Assembly: GCA_009363875.1 (NCBI GenBank)
Contig: CM018681.1
Location: 39,325,510-39,389,509 of the forward strand
Reading direction: 5' to 3'
Source of the DNA: Mikania micrantha
Taxonomy: Eukaryota; Streptophyta; Magnoliopsida; Asterales; Asteraceae
DNA: 64,000 nucleotides
The notes under the pieces: model-generated
The model's database searches: none
The model's input: the letters and a program-made list of their open reading frames with translations, nothing else
Told to the model about the DNA's origin: nothing
Program-made: the position numbers and the translations under genes
Shown: positions 34,893 through 45,725 of the stretch, piece by piece
Position numbering within the stretch: the first letter of the stretch is position 1
How the letters are laid out: every line of letters starts with the position of its first letter

Positions 34893-37800
34893 GAACCCTG
34901 CCTTTCCACGGGGACACTTTAAACATGACTCGGTCACCCACCTGGAATTTCAAGGGCTTTCGCCGTTTGTCTGCATAACTCTTTAGGCGGCTACGTGTTG
35001 CTTGTAGTCTTTGTTGAATCTGGGCTATCTTGTCAGTAGTTTCCTGAATAATTTCAGGCCCAGTGATTCTGTTATCTCCCATTTTTGTCCAACAAATTGG
35101 AGATCGGCATTTCCTACCATATAATGCTTCGAACGGAGCACATCCGATACTGCTATGGTAGATATTGTTGTAGGAGAACCCAATAAGTGGTAGATGATTG
35201 TCCCAAATTCCACCGAAGTCCAGGACACATGCCCTCAACATATCCTCCAGAGTTTGAATCGTTCGCTCTCTTTGACCGTCCGTTTTTGGATAGTTAGCAG
35301 TGCTCAAGTTTACACTTGTCCCTAAGCATTGTTACAATGATTGCCAGAACCGCGATGTAAATCGACTGTCCCGGTCTGAAATAATAGATAGTCGCACACC
35401 GTTCCGTACTTCTATTTCATTGACATAAAGTCTTGCTAGTTTTTTCCATCTTGTAGTTTTCTCTGATCGGCAAGAAATGAGCGGACTTAGTCTATCGATC
35501 AATGATGACCCATATGGAATCATGTCCGCTGGAAGTACGGGGTAGCTTGGTAATAAAATCCATAGCTATTTGTTCCCACTTCCATTGTGGTATTTATGGT
35601 TGTTCCAACAAAACTGACGGTTTCTGGTGTTCAGCTTTGACTTTTGCACAAGTAAGGCACTTACCAACATAAGTTGCCACATCCGTTTTCATACCTGACC
35701 ACCAATAAAATGACCTCAGATCTTGGTACATCTTATCGCCGCCAGGATGAACGGAATATCATGTTTTGTGTGCCTCGTCAAGAATGATTTTCCGAAGTTC
35801 ATCGACTGCCGGGATCCATACACAATCCTGGAAATAGATAACTTTGTCTTGTCTTGTCTTGTCTTGTCTCAAACTGTTTCTCGGCTCCACAATCGAGCTC
35901 GTTCCTCAAGTTTTCCTTTCCACCGCTTCTTGTTGTGCTTGTAGTATTTGGTCTCTCAGGCTTGTTTGCACGGTCATTCCCATTGCTCTAACGTGCAAGG
36001 GTTTGACTCTTTCCTTCTGGCTCAAAGCATCAGCCACAACATTAGCCTTGCCCGCATGGTATTTGATCACACGGTCATAATCGTTCAGGAGCTCGACCCA
36101 ACGTCTCTGCGGCATGTTCAACTCCTTTTGATCAAATATGTACTGTAAACTCTTGTGATCCGTGAAGATCATTCATTTGGTGCCATAAAGGTAATGCCTC
36201 CAAATCTTTATAGCAAAAACAACAGCTCCCAATTCTAAGTCATGCGTCGTGTAATTCTTCTCGTGTACTTTCAGCTGTCGTGACGCGTAGGCAATGAATT
36301 TGTCTCGTTGCATTAAAACACAACCGAGTCCCTGATGGGAAGCATCGCAATAAACCACAAAATCATCATTGCCTTCTAGGAGTGTTAAGATTGGAACATT
36401 GCATAATCTTTGTTTCAGTGTTTGAAATGCTTCTTCTTGTTTATGAGTCCACACAAATGGTTCGCTTTTCTGGGTTAGCTTTGTGAGTGGCAAAGCTATC
36501 TTAGAGAAATTCGAAATGAATCTCCTATAATAACCAGCCAAACCCAGAAATGATCTGATCTCAGTAGGTTTTGTGGGCACGTCCCAGTTCTTGATTGCTT
36601 CAATCTTTGCAAGTTCCACTTGAATTCTATCACTGTTAATTACGTGACCCAAGAACTTAACTTCTCTTAACCAAAATTTACACTTGGAGAATTTGGCATA
36701 GAGTTGTTCATTCTTTAAGAGTTCCAAGATTGTCTTAAGATGTTGCTCATGTTCCTTCTCACTCTTTGAATAGATCAGTATATCATAAATAAAGACAATA
36801 ACGAACCGATCTAGGTACGGCTTGCACACCTGGTTCATAAGATCCATGAACACTGCCGGTGCGTTGGTCAATCCAAATGGCATTACCATAAACTCGTAGT
36901 GATCATATCGAGTACGAAATGTCGTATTGGGTATGTCTTCCTCTTGAATCCGGAGCTGGTGATAACCTGAACACAGGTCTATCTTTGAGAAATACTGAGC
37001 TCCATGTAATTAATCAAATAGATCATCAATCCTCGGTAATGGATACTGATTCTTGATTATAAGTTTGTTAAGCTCTCTGTAATCAATACACATTATGAAG
37101 GACGCATCCTTTTTCTTGACAAACAATACCGGAGCTCCGCATGGTGAGAAACTCGGTCTGATGAACCCTTTGTCTAGTAATTCCTGTAATTGGTTGGACA
37201 GTTCCTGCATTTCTGATGGCGCGAGTCTGTAAGGAAACTTAGCCACTGGAACCGCTCCCCGAATTAAGTCGTTTCGGAATTGCACCGATCGTTTTGGTGG
37301 CAATCCCGGTAAATCATCCTGAAACACGTCTGCAAAGTCTTTCACAACCGGTACATCTTGAATCTTGATTGTCTTCTTGTCTTTATTCACTACGTGAGCT
37401 AGGAATGCGATACACTGTTTCCTTAGGCACTTGTGTGCCTTCATGCATGATATTAATTTGACACTACGATTTGCTTGATCTCCATGAATTTCCAACACCT
37501 GATTGTCCTCCACTGGAATACGTAATAGCTTTTCGGAACAGATAATTTCGGCCCTGTTAAGAGATAACCAATCCATTCCGACAATGATATCGAAACTACC
37601 CAATTCCATTGGTATCAAATCAATGGAAAATGTGTGCTCATCAAGTGTCAACGGGTAGTTCCTAAGTGCTATGTTTACCGTTATATGTTTGTCATTTGCT
37701 ACCTCAATGATATAAGAGGAGTCCAAAGATTCCTCAACGTGATTGAGTTGGCATGCAAAGTCGAATGAGATAAAACTCTGATCCGCCCCAGTTTCAAATA

Positions 37801-38703
37801 ATATAGATGCATAAAAGTCAGATAAGAGAAATGTACCAGTGATCACATTCGGGTCTTGTCGTGAAGCAGCAGCTCCAATCTGAAAGGCCCGTCCTATAGG
37901 TACCGGAGCCCTTTGTGGGATTCTCTTGAGGAAATTCCGCTAGAAAAGGCCAGGTTCGCCACAGTTGTAGCAAGACCTGTTGTCAGCAGCAGTAGCCATC
38001 ATTGTTACATTTTTGTTCCTGTTCTAGGGAGTTGGGTTTCTGCAGTGAATCACCCAGTGACCCAATTTTCCACACCCAGTGCATTGCCTGCACGGGATTC
38101 CAGGATGATGATGAAACTGACAGTTGTTACATAGACGAGCCGTTCCAGTATACGGCTTTTTGATCTGCGGTGGTTGTGGTTGTGTGATTGTTGTAGTACG
38201 AGTGGTCACAGAAAAGTTCCTGACCACTTTCTGTTTCTTGGCCGGACATTTATCCGGCTTCTTTAAGCTTCCAGTCTTGGATGTTTCAGCCTGTTTCTTC
38301 AGTGCCCTAGAGGCAACCATTACATCTATCAATGTTGCTGACAGAGTAACAACCATCTCTAAGGTAGTTGGGTGGGCAGAAATCACATGCCCTTGGATGC
38401 AAGCCAGTAGTCCACCAACATACCGCTCGATCCGTTTTTCCATTGTTGGCACTATAACCGGTGCCAATACTGCTAACTCATGGAATCTGGAGGTGTAGGC
38501 CAGATGCCCAGCACCAATCATGACATGGTTAAGCAGCTCAGTCTCAACCTTCTTCAGCTCCTTTCTTGGGCAAAATTCTACCCTTGGCAACAGTTTAAAT
38601 TCCTCCCATGGCATAGATAATGCCTCATCTCGCCCCCTGGTCTGTACTTGGGCATTCCAAAATGTAAGAGCCCGCTTGTTGAACGAGCCTATTGCATACC
38701 TCA
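34893..38703 (-). pseudogene. Element B gag (C-terminal part) and pol, heavily decayed
   Basis: Read from 38703. Gag core (LTFWNAQVQTRGRDEA), two zinc knuckles (CTGCGKLGHWVIHC intact; the second, starting CYNCGEPG, broken by a stop near 37938). A stop at 38024 separates them. Protease motif is FETGADQSF, so the catalytic Asp is Glu (37793-37795). RT runs from 37240 to 36400; its catalytic pair reads FIYD (Tyr codon at 36785-36787) where sister copies have FIDD. RNase H (HDLELGA, TDHKSL, VVADALS) is split by a stop at 36173. A TTGTC microsatellite at 35844-35868 shifts the frame. Integrase HHCC, core and GPY/F start follow with more stops, until the solo LTR at 34892. Not functional. Confidence 0.92.
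35844..35868. repeat. (TTGTC)5 microsatellite inside pol
   Basis: Five exact units. Element H has two at the same place (63361-63370), so two or more units were gained here and the frame was lost. Confidence 0.85.
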
Positions 38704-40990
38704 TGTCACACCCTGGTCGTTGCGGAAGCGTACGGTGTGACTTCAAGGTTTCACAGTCATGATTTACAACAAAAGACATACATATTTCTATGTTACAGTA
38801 CAATAACACAACGACATTAGCCACAAGCCTAATGTCATAACACTTTTATCAGAGTTTCACTCATATATATGTATTGCTATTACACATATATACTATGCGT
38901 TATATCACACAGTTGAGTCTATCACTAATAGACTCTGCTATACGACTCCCAAGCTTGAGCTCACAGCTCCACCCCCTGTATCACTACATTCCCTGTATCA
39001 TTTGACATCTGAGAAAACATGATTTAAAAAAAACAATCAGCATATCGCTGGTGAGTTCACAAGTTTATCTATTTAAGAAAACTATCAAAATGTATACAAT
39101 GTATCTAAATCAGTCAAATGTTCGCATAAAATAGTTCAATAATTTTAGTGTTCCAAACTGGGTGTAAAACATTGGTATCCAGTGCTAACATTGTCCTTTC
39201 CAACAATGTCGTGTCCTGTCTCAGACCAACGTCCAATTATAACTCCAGGGCTCCCATAACCGAGCTGACGTGTTCATGCCCCTTGTTCCAATGTCCTTGT
39301 CGCAAGACATTGTGTGTTTTCCCATTATCGAGCGCCCGTTCGACATCCAGTCGTGGTTTTAGCTACGAACCACAGGCGAGGATTGTCAATCACAAATAGA
39401 TCTATTCTCGATAATCACGCCCCCCCCACGGTTAACGGTTACAGAATAGGGGACTTAGCGACAAATGTTCAACCCGATAAATAATGACATATTTGGTCGT
39501 GTTCCCCCACTGTCACGTGTTTCAACCAAATGCTTTACAACGCTTTCGTTTTCATGTCTCGTAAAATGTTTCAAAAGTATTACAGTATTTCACTTTATAC
39601 GAACAGGTTTTTCGTGTTTCACAAAAATATAGCGAAAGCGTTTCGGAGTGGTATCATGTATCACACAATGCATCAAACGTGTTCAATGTTCCACCTGAAC
39701 AAATCAGGTATCATGTTCCACAAAATGTATCAACACGTTTCAAAGTTTCACCTGATCAAATTATGTTTCATGTTTCACAAAATGTTTCAAAACTGTTCTC
39801 ACAACTTCAGAATAAACAAGATGTTTCAAATGCATTTTTATGTTTTCTCATTCCCCGAGTTCAAAGCCAAAATACATAAAAGGGGATTCGTGAACTCACC
39901 TGTGTTATTTCAAATCACTAACAAAGCACAACGTGAGCCACTAGTTCTTGCGCTCAAAACCTGTATATCATTAAAGTTCTATAAGTTACTTGAGCCTAAT
40001 CTGACTCTCAGAACTATCCTTAATTCAACATCTCATCACATGTGTTAACTGAGAACCTGTAATGATCTAGGTACTCATTAAGAGTTTTATGACTTGTTGG
40101 CGTAATCAAGACATTCCCAGATTAACCATATTAGTGTTGTTGTTGATTATATCACTAAAACAGTTTCTCAATGAATTCCAGGTTTAGGAACAGTTAATCC
40201 TTATCAGTGATCATTCCAGAGAATGATCAGAACCATCACAACCATTGTTATGATCAAATGGTTAAAACCATTGTGATCTGTGATATGGTTTCATGATAAT
40301 CGGACATTATAACGGCTCAAAACAAAGATTTCACCGTTAACCTGTCGAGTTCTTGATTTCTAACTATTCCTAGCCATCATCTAGGCAATAATCAACAACA
40401 ATAACCATGATATCACTGTTAAAATCTAGATCTAATTCATATATTATCAAACTAATAGAAGAGATCGAATCGTTACCCTTTAGAACGTATTTCTCGGATG
40501 AAAACGATGATCAGGACTTGTAGAAACGTTCCCTAACTTGATCCGGATGTTTGGATGGCTTCAAAACTGAGATTTGGGGGTTAAAATTCGATCTGGAGCG
40601 TTTGAAAGTCGAAAATATCGACTAAAATGAGTTCTGATCAAGAAAAGCAGATTTTTATGCGTACTGCTTCCGTCGCGTACCGTGAAGGATTTAAAAAGGT
40701 TCCTTCGCGTACCTCCACCGCCTTAGTTAGTTTTCAATTTTGTTTTCGCGATTCCGGGAGCATACGAACTCCGTTTTACGCGCCGTTTTCGCCCACGTTC
40801 ACGATTTTTCGAGCTCTTTCCAATTATTATAATTTCAAGACCTGAAAAGTTCAAAATATATGATCTCTTATTTAACGCTATATTCGAATCAGTGTATCTT
40901 AAAATCGGAGCCTCGTTTCGAAATTTCGCTTACACTCATTTTCTTTATTTTTGAGTTATGATTCTAACCTGGAATTTGTGAATTGTCACA
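38704..40990 (-). repeat. Element A 3' LTR
   Basis: 2,287 bp, nearly identical to 45726-48010. Shorter than the other LTRs; it lacks the CGAACC/GGCCCA arrays and the TATATAGGGC box. It keeps the splice-like sites: donor-like AGG/GTAACG with GT at 40475-40476, a full donor consensus CAG/GTGAGT with GT at 39898-39899, and TTTTCTCAG with AG at 39009-39010. ORFs at 39148-39399, 39530-40048 and 40627-40845 recur in the other LTR only because the LTR is repeated. Confidence 0.97.
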
Positions 40991-41000
40991 GTCTCCCCCC
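40991..41000 (-). other. Element A polypurine tract
   Basis: Minus strand GGGGGGAGAC directly next to the LTR start TGTGACAATTC; primer for plus-strand synthesis. Confidence 0.85.
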
Positions 41001-41033
41001 GTTAATAGAATTTCGTCCCGAAATTCAGTTTGT

Positions 41034-41342
41034 TCATCTCAATATTGAAGTGTCACCAAACAAATGGGGGTATTTAAGTTTCATCTGATCTTCGCGTTCC
41101 CAGGTAAATTCTGGTCCTCGCCTTGAGTTCCAACGGACCTTTACTATTGGAATGCGACTTTGTTTCAACTGTTTTACTTCCTGATCCATGATTTCCACCG
41201 GTTCCTCTATGAAATGTAATTAATCATCGATTGGAATTTCTTCTAACGGTATCACAAGCGTTTCATCTGACAGACACTTCTTGAGATTCGATACATGAAA
41301 TGTGTCATGCACCCCACTGAGTTCTGGTGGTAGTTTGAGTTT
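41034..41342 (-). pseudogene. Element A integrase end and chromodomain, behind a stop
   Basis: Same frame as the gag-pol ORF, beyond the stop at 41343. Contains ELSGVHDTFHVSNLKKC, a second stop near 41221, then LHFIEEPVEIMDQEVK and RRGPEFTWEREDQMK, the chromodomain-like tail, ending at a stop at 41034-41036. Elements B and H carry the corresponding tail. Without readthrough this element would make an integrase lacking it. Confidence 0.85.
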
Positions 41343-44300
41343 CTATGCAACAGGTCCAACCTTTGTGATAATTCCAAATGGCCCTATGTATCGAGGGTTC
41401 AATTTGCCACGTTTTCCGAATCTTACAACTCCTTTCCAAGGTGAGATCTTTAACATGACGCGGTCTCCAACTTGGAAAGACAATGGTTTACGTCTCACAT
41501 CAGCATAGCTTTTCTGACGATCTTGTGCGGCTTGCAGTCTGTCTCGAATTTTGAAAATTTTATCTATTGTTTCCTGAATGATTTCTGGCCCCGTGAGTTG
41601 ACTTTCACCAACCTCAGTCCAGCATATAGGGGATCGGCATTTACGACCGTACAACGCTTCAAATGGGGCTGCCTTAATGCTCGTGTGGTAACTATTGTTG
41701 TATGAAAATTCAATCAAAGGCAAGTGTGTATCCCAACTGCTTCCAAAATCAATTACACATGCTCGAAGCATGTCTTCCAAAGTTTGGATAGTCCTTTCGC
41801 TTTGACCATCCGTTTGAGGATGATATGCTGTACTCATATCCAAACGAGTACCCAGTGCATCATGTAGGGTCTGCCATACCCGTGAGGTGAATTTGTTGTC
41901 CCGATCTGAAATAATGGAGGTTGGAATCCCATGTCGAGAAACTACTTCCTTGATGTATAGCCTCGTGAGTTTATCCATTTTATCAGTTTCTTTCATAGGC
42001 AAGAAATGTGCAGACTTTGTGAGACGATCGACTATTACCCAGATACACTCATAGCCACTAGAAGTTTTGGGTAGTTTTGTAACAAAATCCATTGTAATAT
42101 GATCCCACTTCCATTGTGGAATCTCTGGTTGTTGCAACAATCCTGACGGTTTTTGATACTCGGCTTTAACCCTAGAACATGTTAAACATTTGCTAACATA
42201 AAGTGCGATGTCAGCCTTCATGTTAGGCCACCAATATAGCTCCTTGAGGTCATGATACATTTTGTCGGAACCCGGATGTACAGAGTATCGAGATTTGTGA
42301 GCTTCATCCATCACTAAGCTCCTTATATTTCCAAAGTTTGGTACCCAAACTCTGTTTGCAAAGTAACAAGTTCCGTCAGTTTTGACCTCAAATTTCTTAT
42401 TCAAGCACCGCAAGGATTCATTCTGCAAGTTTTCTTCCTTAAGAGCTTCAATTTGGGCATTTCGAATTTGGGCAGTAAGGTTTGTCTGAATAGTCATCCC
42501 CAAAGCTCGCACTCGTAATGTCTTGGTTCGCTCTTTCCTGCTCAAAGCATCTGCAACAACATTTGCCTTGCCAGGATGATAGCGAATATTGCAATCATAA
42601 TCATTGAGTAATTCAACCCAGCGACGTTGTCTCATATTCAAGTCTTTTTGATCAAAAATATGCTGAAGACTTTTATGGTCAGTGTAAATAGTACACTTTG
42701 TACCATAAAGGTAGTGTCTCCAGATTTTGAGTGCGAACACTACAGCTCCTAGTTCCAAATCATGTGTAGTGTAGTTCTTCTCATGTGTTTTGAGTTGTCG
42801 GGATGCGTATGCAATGACTTTGTCTTTCTGCATCAGTACACAACCCAATCCTTGATGTGATGCATCACAGTACACTACAAAATCATCTGTTCCTTCAGGT
42901 AGTGATAAAATAGGTGCACTGCACAGTTTTTGCTTTAATAATTGAAATGTTGCTTCTTGTTGGTTGCTCCATTCAAATTTCTTATTCTTTTGCGTCAATG
43001 CAGTCAATGGTAAAGCTATCTTAGAGAAACCTTCAATGAATCTTCTATAATATCCTGCTAAACCGAGAAATTGACGTACTTCCGTCGGGGTCTTGGGTGC
43101 ATCCCAATTCTTGATAGCTTCAATCTTGGCAGGATCAACATGTATTCCCTTTTGATTTATTATATGCCCAAGGAATTGTACTTCTCTCATCCAAAATTCA
43201 CATTTAGAAAATTTGGCATACAACTTTTCATTCCTTAGTAATTCCAAAATAAGCCTTAAGTGTTGTTCATGATCTTCTTTGGTCTTGGAATAGATAAGTA
43301 TATCGTCAATGAACACAATGACAAATTTATCCAAATACGGTCTACAAACCCTATTCATAAGGTCCATAAAAACTGCCGGGGCATTTGTCAATCCAAACGG
43401 CATAACCAAAAATTCATAATGGCCATACCGAGTTCTGAAAGCAGTGATTGGAACATCTTCTTCTTTGACCCTTAACTGGTGGTATCCTGAACGTAGATCA
43501 ATCTTTGAATAAAAACTGGAACCTTGCAACTGATCGAATAAATCATCTATCCTTGGTAACGGATATCGATTTTTGATCGTAAGCTTGTACAACTCTCGGT
43601 AATCGATGCACATTCTAAAGGTTCCATCCTTCTTCTTAACGAACAAAACAGGTGCTCTCCACGGTGAGAAACTTGGTCTGATGAAACCTTTGTCCAACAA
43701 CTCTTGTAGTTGGTTAGATAACTCTTGCATCTCCGATGGGGCTAGTCTGTACGGCGATCGAGCTATTGGTGCTGCACCAGGCACCAAATCAATTCGAAAT
43801 TCTACTTGTCTGTTAGGTGGTAATCCAGGCAGATCTTCTGGGAATACCTCTGGATACTCTCGTACGATCGGTATATCTTCTAGTCGTCTATCTTTTGACT
43901 TCCTTTCCATGACGTGCGCTAATATAGCTTGACATCCCTTGCGTAGGTACTTATGGGCTTTCATACAGGTGATAATTTGTACCGCCTTTCCGCTCTTTTC
44001 ACCCTGAATTAAGAGAGTCTCCCCACTTGGTAGTGGAATGCGGACTACCTTCTGATAACATATAATTTCTGCATGGTTTTTGGACAACCAATCCATGCCA
44101 ACAACCACATCGAAACTTCCCAGTTTCACCGATAAAAGGTCTATAGCAAAAACATAGTCCCCTAATTGTAACGTGCACCCTTGAATTATCTCACTAGTTT
44201 CTATCAGTTTTCCGTTGGCTAATTCTATTGTGTATCTATCGTGTAATGCAGTTGGATTAGCTCCAATTAATGTGCTAAATTCAGTTGACATAAAGCTCTT

Positions 44301-45629
44301 ATCTGCCCCAGTATCAAATAGAACCGAAGCATAATGATTATTGACAAAGAACGTACCCGTCACCAGGTTTGGATCTCGTTTGGCGTCTCCAGCTGCAATT
44401 ACAAAGGCCCTACCCCGAGCATTGTTACCACCTTGATTCGCTAGCTTTGGGCAATTCCTCCTGATATGACCTAATACTCCGCATTCAAAACAACTCCAAT
44501 TATTCCTGCTACTATCTGTCACCGATGTAGATACAAAGGCTCGACAATTCCTCGCTGTATGTCCACGTCCTCCACATCTGTGACACCTGAAAGGCCTACA
44601 TTCACCTTCATGATGGTACTCACACTTTTCACACTTGGGAAGTTTTCCCCCATAAGATTTCTTATCAGTTGTCATAGTGGTGTTGAATTTAACGTGAGTC
44701 GGTTTCTTTTGTGGTTGATTTGGTAGGTTGCCATTCCATTTTCGTTTAGTAACAATGTTTTGCTTTTCTTCAGGTATCTTCATCCCCAGAGTTTCACGAC
44801 GAACTGCCTGATCAATCAGGCGATGAGCCAACCGAATTGCACTCTGAATGGTATCTGGCTTAGAAGAAGTCACCATATCTTCAATGTTTGGAGGAAGCCC
44901 TTTCAGATACTGCTCTATTCGCTTGTATTCAGGAGTGACCATCGTTGGACAAAGTTGTGCCAGCTCATGAAATCTGGTAGTATAACTGGCAATGTCATTC
45001 CCTTGCACTTTCAGGTTATAAAATTCTTCTTCCATTTTCTGGATCTCACTTCGTGGACAATATTCATCCATCATCATTTGCTTCAGCGTTAACCAGGGAA
45101 TCTGATAGGCCTCATCAATGCCTAAACCTTGAACATGATTGTTCCACCATGTAAGAGCTGCTCCATTCAGAGTACAAGTGGAATACTTGACTCGGCATTC
45201 CTCAGAACAATTACTGACACGAAATACCGTTTCCATCTTTTCGCACCATCGAATCAGTGCGATAGCTCCATCGGTTCCATTAAAGCTAAGAGGCTGGCAA
45301 TTCAGGAAATCCTTGTAAGAACATGCCTTTGGTGCAGATCCCATGGTTCCAGCAGACGCACTACCTCCTGCAGCACCATTTCCACCCACAGCTCCACTGC
45401 CACCTCCGGCATTGTTGCCAGTAGCACCAGATCCTCCATCTCCTGTGTGTTGTTGATTTCTGTAGGTGGCCATAGCATCAGCCACTCGTCTGTTTATAAG
45501 CTGATCCATCTCTGTTGAGATGACAGGTTGCTCAGCTTCAGGATTGCCATGTGGATTTTCTTGCGGATTTCCATGCGGATTCCCTTGTGGATTTCGCCTC
45601 GGTCTTCCTCTCGGCATGTTTCTGAACAT
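41343..45629 (-). CDS. Element A gag-pol polyprotein, 1428 residues, chromodomain cut off
   Basis: Single open frame. The start is MFRNMPRGR at 45629 or, more likely, the Met at 45617, giving the basic N-terminus MPRGRPRRN. Gly/Asn/Pro-rich linker 11-98; gag core about 100-285; zinc knuckles C349-C362 and C380-C393; aspartic protease DTG at 439-441; RT about 600-790 with D711 and FIDD (D775, D776); RNase H with D922, E959, D984, D1027; integrase zinc-binding H1111, H1118, C1148, C1151; core D1181, D1242, E1278 (DD35E); GPF 1416-1418. The stop after residue 1428 removes the last part of integrase and the chromodomain. All visible catalytic residues are present. It would encode capsid and enzymes for reverse transcription and integration. 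Primer-binding site lies 80 bp upstream. Whether it can move by itself is uncertain. Confidence 0.93.
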   Translation of the reverse strand: MFRNMPRGRPRRNPQGNPHGNPQENPHGNPEAEQPVISTEMDQLINRRVADAMATYRNQQHTGDGGSGATGNNAGGGSGAVGGNGAAGGSASAGTMGSAPKACSYKDFLNCQPLSFNGTDGAIALIRWCEKMETVFRVSNCSEECRVKYSTCTLNGAALTWWNNHVQGLGIDEAYQIPWLTLKQMMMDEYCPRSEIQKMEEEFYNLKVQGNDIASYTTRFHELAQLCPTMVTPEYKRIEQYLKGLPPNIEDMVTSSKPDTIQSAIRLAHRLIDQAVRRETLGMKIPEEKQNIVTKRKWNGNLPNQPQKKPTHVKFNTTMTTDKKSYGGKLPKCEKCEYHHEGECRPFRCHRCGGRGHTARNCRAFVSTSVTDSSRNNWSCFECGVLGHIRRNCPKLANQGGNNARGRAFVIAAGDAKRDPNLVTGTFFVNNHYASVLFDTGADKSFMSTEFSTLIGANPTALHDRYTIELANGKLIETSEIIQGCTLQLGDYVFAIDLLSVKLGSFDVVVGMDWLSKNHAEIICYQKVVRIPLPSGETLLIQGEKSGKAVQIITCMKAHKYLRKGCQAILAHVMERKSKDRRLEDIPIVREYPEVFPEDLPGLPPNRQVEFRIDLVPGAAPIARSPYRLAPSEMQELSNQLQELLDKGFIRPSFSPWRAPVLFVKKKDGTFRMCIDYRELYKLTIKNRYPLPRIDDLFDQLQGSSFYSKIDLRSGYHQLRVKEEDVPITAFRTRYGHYEFLVMPFGLTNAPAVFMDLMNRVCRPYLDKFVIVFIDDILIYSKTKEDHEQHLRLILELLRNEKLYAKFSKCEFWMREVQFLGHIINQKGIHVDPAKIEAIKNWDAPKTPTEVRQFLGLAGYYRRFIEGFSKIALPLTALTQKNKKFEWSNQQEATFQLLKQKLCSAPILSLPEGTDDFVVYCDASHQGLGCVLMQKDKVIAYASRQLKTHEKNYTTHDLELGAVVFALKIWRHYLYGTKCTIYTDHKSLQHIFDQKDLNMRQRRWVELLNDYDCNIRYHPGKANVVADALSRKERTKTLRVRALGMTIQTNLTAQIRNAQIEALKEENLQNESLRCLNKKFEVKTDGTCYFANRVWVPNFGNIRSLVMDEAHKSRYSVHPGSDKMYHDLKELYWWPNMKADIALYVSKCLTCSRVKAEYQKPSGLLQQPEIPQWKWDHITMDFVTKLPKTSSGYECIWVIVDRLTKSAHFLPMKETDKMDKLTRLYIKEVVSRHGIPTSIISDRDNKFTSRVWQTLHDALGTRLDMSTAYHPQTDGQSERTIQTLEDMLRACVIDFGSSWDTHLPLIEFSYNNSYHTSIKAAPFEALYGRKCRSPICWTEVGESQLTGPEIIQETIDKIFKIRDRLQAAQDRQKSYADVRRKPLSFQVGDRVMLKISPWKGVVRFGKRGKLNPRYIGPFGIITKVGPVA

Positions 45630-45709
45630 GCAACAAATATGTTTCGTGTTAGAGTCATATGGCTATAGATTAGGTCTTAGTCATACAACCTAATTCGCTA
45701 TAAACCAAT

Positions 45710-45722
45710 GGCTCTGATACCA
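45710..45722 (-). other. Element A primer-binding site
   Basis: Minus strand TGGTATCAGAGCC, three bases inside the 5' LTR; tRNA-Met type. Confidence 0.92.
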
Positions 45723-45725
45723 ATC

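Noticed and set aside
39530..40048. 172-codon ORF found twice (also 46550-47068) as a conserved gene pair
   Set aside because: Both lie at the same place in the two LTRs of element A; identity follows from LTR duplication, and the translation has no family features.
41343..45629. Element A gag-pol as a domesticated host gene
   Set aside because: It is enclosed by matching LTRs, primer-binding site, polypurine tract and target duplication, so it is a normal transposon gene.
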